From contig DHHN01000201.1 of the NCBI GenBank assembly GCA_002403295.1, positions 1-5,725 of the forward strand: a DNA stretch of 5,725 nucleotides, given 5' to 3'. Below the pieces are notes generated by a model. It saw only the letters and a list, made by a program, of their open reading frames with translations, had not been told where the DNA came from and ran no database searches. Of the stretch, positions 5,101-5,725 are shown piece by piece. How positions within the stretch are numbered: position 1 is the first letter of the stretch; each line of letters starts with the position of its first letter. The position numbers were made by a program, and so were the translations under genes. The DNA comes from a bacterium UBP1_UBA4771 (GTDB taxonomy: Bacteria > Krumholzibacteriota > Krumholzibacteriia > Krumholzibacteriales > Krumholzibacteriaceae).

Positions 5101-5725
5101 CGGCAGCCGCGAACGCGTGAACAGCTCGCCGAGCCGCACGACGCCCCGCGCGTAGAGCAGGCGGTAGTACTCCTCGAGCACGGGGCGCGACGCGCTCGGA
5201 TACGCCGACCTGGTCGCGCCCGTCGCCGCGAACGCGCCGCCCGACGGATTCAGCAGAAAGCTCTCGGCGAGACAATCGGTGTCGAAGGCGCAGTTCGTGC
5301 AGTTCAAGAGGTACATGGAAAAGAGCGAACCTCCGTTCGCCAGCTGGGAGGCGTCGTAGTTCAGGATGGTTCCATCCCCGACCGACATGTTGTAGCTGTA
5401 GCCGTGGCCGACATGGAGCACGTGATTCGTTCCGGCATCGAGCGAATCGATGCTCCGCTCCTTCGTGAGCGGCAGCGACCCGGGATAGGCGGCGTAATTC
5501 TCGTAGAGGCGAGTCGTGACGACCCAGGGATCCATCGCGAGGTAGAGCTCGTAGATTTCGTTCGAAACCTCGGCGCCGTCCAGCACGATGGTCTGCGGGG
5601 GGTTGTAGGGAACCGGAAAGATGACCTCGGCGAGCATGAGGAACTTCCGTTTCGAGGCGATCTCCTCGGGCGTCTCGTAGCCGATCGACTTGTCGACGAG
5701 AATGCTCGCCTCGGCGAGGGTCGAG
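2128..5725 (-). CDS. Gingipain-like (C25) cysteine peptidase, multidomain, with FG-GAP propeller and C-terminal sorting module; 5' end missing
   Basis: The frame is open from the right edge to the TAG at 2128-2130, giving 1198 visible residues. The methionine at 5635-5637 is internal: 29 more in-frame residues precede it, and it sits in conserved C25-like sequence (KRKFLMLAEVIFP). The true start and any signal peptide lie off the window. Numbering from that methionine, the parts are: C25 peptidase to about 210, with the probable catalytic His78 in HVGHGY and Cys113 in LLNCTNCAFD, ending in the family-typical YNYFGDPE; an Ig-like domain about 212-300; two tandem beta-sandwich repeats about 303-530; fibronectin type III about 532-626; eight FG-GAP/VCBS-like repeats about 632-1050; a linker; and a C-terminal module about 1077-1169 with LAQNYPNPFNPTTT, a FlgD-like WDGRNARGQ and a terminal KMVLLR. 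The protein should be exported and surface-attached or released, probably by a type IX-like route (inference). Substrate is unknown. Confidence 0.92.
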   Translation of the reverse strand, partial: STLAEASILVDKSIGYETPEEIASKRKFLMLAEVIFPVPYNPPQTIVLDGAEVSNEIYELYLAMDPWVVTTRLYENYAAYPGSLPLTKERSIDSLDAGTNHVLHVGHGYSYNMSVGDGTILNYDASQLANGGSLFSMYLLNCTNCAFDTDCLAESFLLNPSGGAFAATGATRSAYPSASRPVLEEYYRLLYARGVVRLGELFTRSRLPYTPTSLGETADRWTHFIYNYFGDPEAMMFRGTPKTLAVTAPPSLLFGPNAVAIRVESGGLALDSAFVCLYKGGDDYVYGYTDPSGEITFGDFTVKSAGSVALTVTARDHARHEGSIAVAQTGSAYLRVSDRTVQDVIVGNGDGVLDGGETVRLLVRLKNTGLAAATGISAVLRSSDPAVTVTDSTALYPSISPGNEAWGSDPFAFSVSAAVPDGHTIEFSLAASASGDGPWRDRFAFEAHCPALEIYVCSAKDTLPYGDNDGVIEEGESFLLRIALKNFGTGSARGLSGIVRSLDPDIVVTDSTSTYGEVPLLGVSFGSGYVLSETSIGDTNYYRFEVTDFYGRTFAKRMELERPGAPTRVVLNSTYGPTEMHVTWRAPDALERYRYRVYRALAAGGPFGLVTPDHVGHTMFTDAGLLPSTRYYYAISTVDSCGNESPPSDVVTGTTNPPAQAGWPLKVAKETASSVKVGDIDGDTRADIVIGSNRVYAWHADGMELRDGDGQPLSWGVFSPLGDNFTATVALANLDGVPGLEIIAASWNTREIYIFNKDGAVLPGWPKSTAYLCWASPVIGDLDGDGDLEIVAYDRSGVVYAWHHDGTELRDGDANPATNGPFFVTKNPGTWHFSTPALADVDADGVVELIVCSPADSIYCLNVDGSRVPGWPVPVADAGATITASPAVGDIDGDGNMEVIVPSSSGRIYGLNHDGTSMAGWPKWVYMNTSTIAPSPALADLDGDGLLEVVIAGLDGKCYVFRHNGAAYPGWPQPYTSLSSGRTESSPVIADIDGDRSLDIILACEEGRLNAWRSNGQTIAGFPIETHAFLRGTPVLHDIDRDGDVELITSCWNTNIYVWDLDGEWYDGFAQWNGFRANIYNSGWKEFNAATGAGGEEEMPVAAALELAQNYPNPFNPTTTIPFTVPGGAYAMRRVRIAVYDVSGAVVRVLADGMMRGGRGEVVWDGRNARGQKAASGVYFIHLSSGPFEISRKMVLLR
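2131..2409 (-). other. C-terminal FlgD-like / type IX-type sorting module of the C25 protein
   Basis: About 93 residues closing the protein. It opens with LELAQNYPNPFNPTTT, continues with strands RVRIAVYDVSGAVVRVL and EVVWDGRNARGQ, then ASGVYFIHL, and ends KMVLLR. This is the pattern of the FlgD-like Ig fold and of type A type IX secretion C-terminal domains, which direct cargo through the outer membrane in Bacteroidetes. In GC-rich environmental phyla the same module is common, but the export machine is less well established. The preceding residues (about 1058-1076, AATGAGGEEEMPVA and neighbours) look like a flexible linker. Confidence 0.85.
2488..3744 (-). repeat. Eight FG-GAP/VCBS-like repeats, probable beta-propeller
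   Basis: Eight units of about 50 residues, each with a D-x-D-x-D-G type loop followed by a hydrophobic/acidic strand and ending in a GWP or Y-x-W/N-x-D-G motif. Loop starts (numbered from the Met at 5635-5637) are Asp650 (DIDGDTRAD), Asn704 (NLDGVPGLE), Asp752 (DLDGDGDLE), Asp811 (DVDADGVVE), Asp861 (DIDGDGNME), Asp911 (DLDGDGLLE), Asp962 (DIDGDRSLD) and Asp1009 (DIDRDGDVE). Loop 2 has lost most acidic ligands and loop 7 has lost its glycine. The acidic loops resemble the calcium-binding loops of integrin-type propellers, so calcium binding and a role in adhesion or domain stabilisation are likely but inferred. At DNA level the units share recurring ccgtcgccgtcgagatcg-like blocks. Confidence 0.88.
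3760..4044 (-). other. Fibronectin type III domain in the C25 protein
   Basis: About 95 residues beginning RPGAPTRVVL, with the core tryptophan in MHVTWRAPD, a YRYRVYRA strand, a DAGLLPSTRYYYAIS strand (the usual L-x-P-x-T-x-Y-x-Y pattern), and closing at SPPSDVVTGTT. This is a standard fibronectin type III layout. It links the peptidase/beta-sandwich half to the propeller half, probably as a spacer or binding module. Confidence 0.82.
4048..4731 (-). repeat. Two tandem beta-sandwich (CARDB-like) repeats in the C25 protein
   Basis: Residues about 303-418 and 423-530 (numbered from the Met at 5635-5637) are a diverged duplication. The first reads NGDGVLDGGETVRLLVRLKN, then TGISAVLRSSDPAVTVTDST. 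The second reads DNDGVIEEGESFLLRIALKN, then RGLSGIVRSLDPDIVVTDST. The pattern N/D-x-DG-x-x-x-x-GE followed by L-x-x-x-LKN is typical of adhesion/CARDB-like modules in surface proteins of FCB-type bacteria. The second copy diverges after about residue 490, where it runs into a segment with YYRFEVTDFYG leading to the fibronectin domain. Confidence 0.75.
4738..5004 (-). other. Ig-like domain following the C25 peptidase domain
   Basis: About 89 residues starting PKTLAVTAPPSLLFG and running through VCLYKGGDDYVYGYTDPSGE and SVALTVTARDHARHEGSI. An Ig-fold domain directly after the catalytic domain is the normal arrangement in gingipains and related C25 peptidases. The D-P-S-G-E turn followed by alternating hydrophobic residues supports a beta-sandwich. 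The assignment rests on pattern and position. Confidence 0.7.
5008..5725 (-). other. Peptidase family C25 (gingipain-like) catalytic domain, N-terminally truncated by the window edge
   Basis: About 239 visible residues. Probable catalytic His is at 5404-5406 (in HVGHGY) and probable catalytic Cys at 5299-5301 (in LLNCTNCAFD). They are 35 residues apart, close to the His-Cys spacing in Porphyromonas gingipain R as I recall it. Downstream, CLAESFL matches the gingipain segment C-F-A-E-A-L, and GGAFAATGATR and YNYFGDPE are typical of the end of the fold. The beginning of the domain, any propeptide and any signal peptide are outside the window. Because specificity is set by pocket residues not clearly readable here, Arg or Lys specificity cannot be assigned. 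Confidence 0.85.

Noticed and set aside
1544..5275. A 1243-residue minus-strand open frame overlapping the protease and dehydrogenase genes in another frame.
   Set aside because: Its product is dominated by Arg, Ala, Gly and Pro, with no domain, and it runs across two well-recognised genes and the terminator. Long stop-free shadow frames are expected in GC-rich DNA.
5635..5637. ATG as the start of the C25 protein.
   Set aside because: The frame stays open for 29 codons to the window edge. Those codons read like conserved C25 sequence, and this methionine lies within a hydrophobic core strand, with no signal peptide after it.

Overview
The window is GC-rich bacterial DNA, roughly 60-65% G+C by eye, with all three real genes on the minus strand. 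The gene order along that strand is: a long secreted protease/adhesin-like protein (its 5' end lies beyond the right edge), an acyl-CoA dehydrogenase, then electron transfer flavoprotein subunit beta. The long protein ends in an NYPNPFNP-type FlgD/type IX-like C-terminal module. Such modules, together with C25 peptidase domains and FG-GAP propellers, are typical of the Bacteroidetes/FCB lineages and of environmental phyla such as Latescibacteria, Eisenbacteria, Krumholzibacteria and WOR-3. The high G+C and a codon third position rich in G and C favour one of the GC-rich environmental lineages over a classic Bacteroidetes, but the window cannot settle the taxon.

Layout. Positions 2128-5725 hold a 5'-truncated coding sequence of 1198 visible codons: a gingipain-like C25 cysteine peptidase domain, an Ig-like domain, two tandem beta-sandwich repeats, a fibronectin type III domain, eight FG-GAP/VCBS-like repeats (probable beta-propeller), and a C-terminal sorting/anchoring module. 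Positions 1981-2127 are intergenic. They hold a strong Rho-independent terminator for the protease gene and a second, smaller hairpin followed by a T-tract just ahead of the next gene. Positions 817-1980 encode a short-chain-type acyl-CoA dehydrogenase. Positions 1-789 encode EtfB, starting at TTG behind a good ribosome binding site 27 bp after the dehydrogenase stop.

The dehydrogenase and EtfB form an obvious functional pair: the dehydrogenase oxidises an acyl-CoA and hands electrons to the ETF heterodimer. etfA is expected immediately past the left edge. The protease gene is a separate transcription unit with an extracellular role; I see no functional link between it and the flavoprotein operon.

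I did not find an RNA gene, CRISPR array, mobile element or obviously new system. The most interesting object is the multidomain C25 protein, especially its cysteine-rich active-site loop and its duplicated internal modules.
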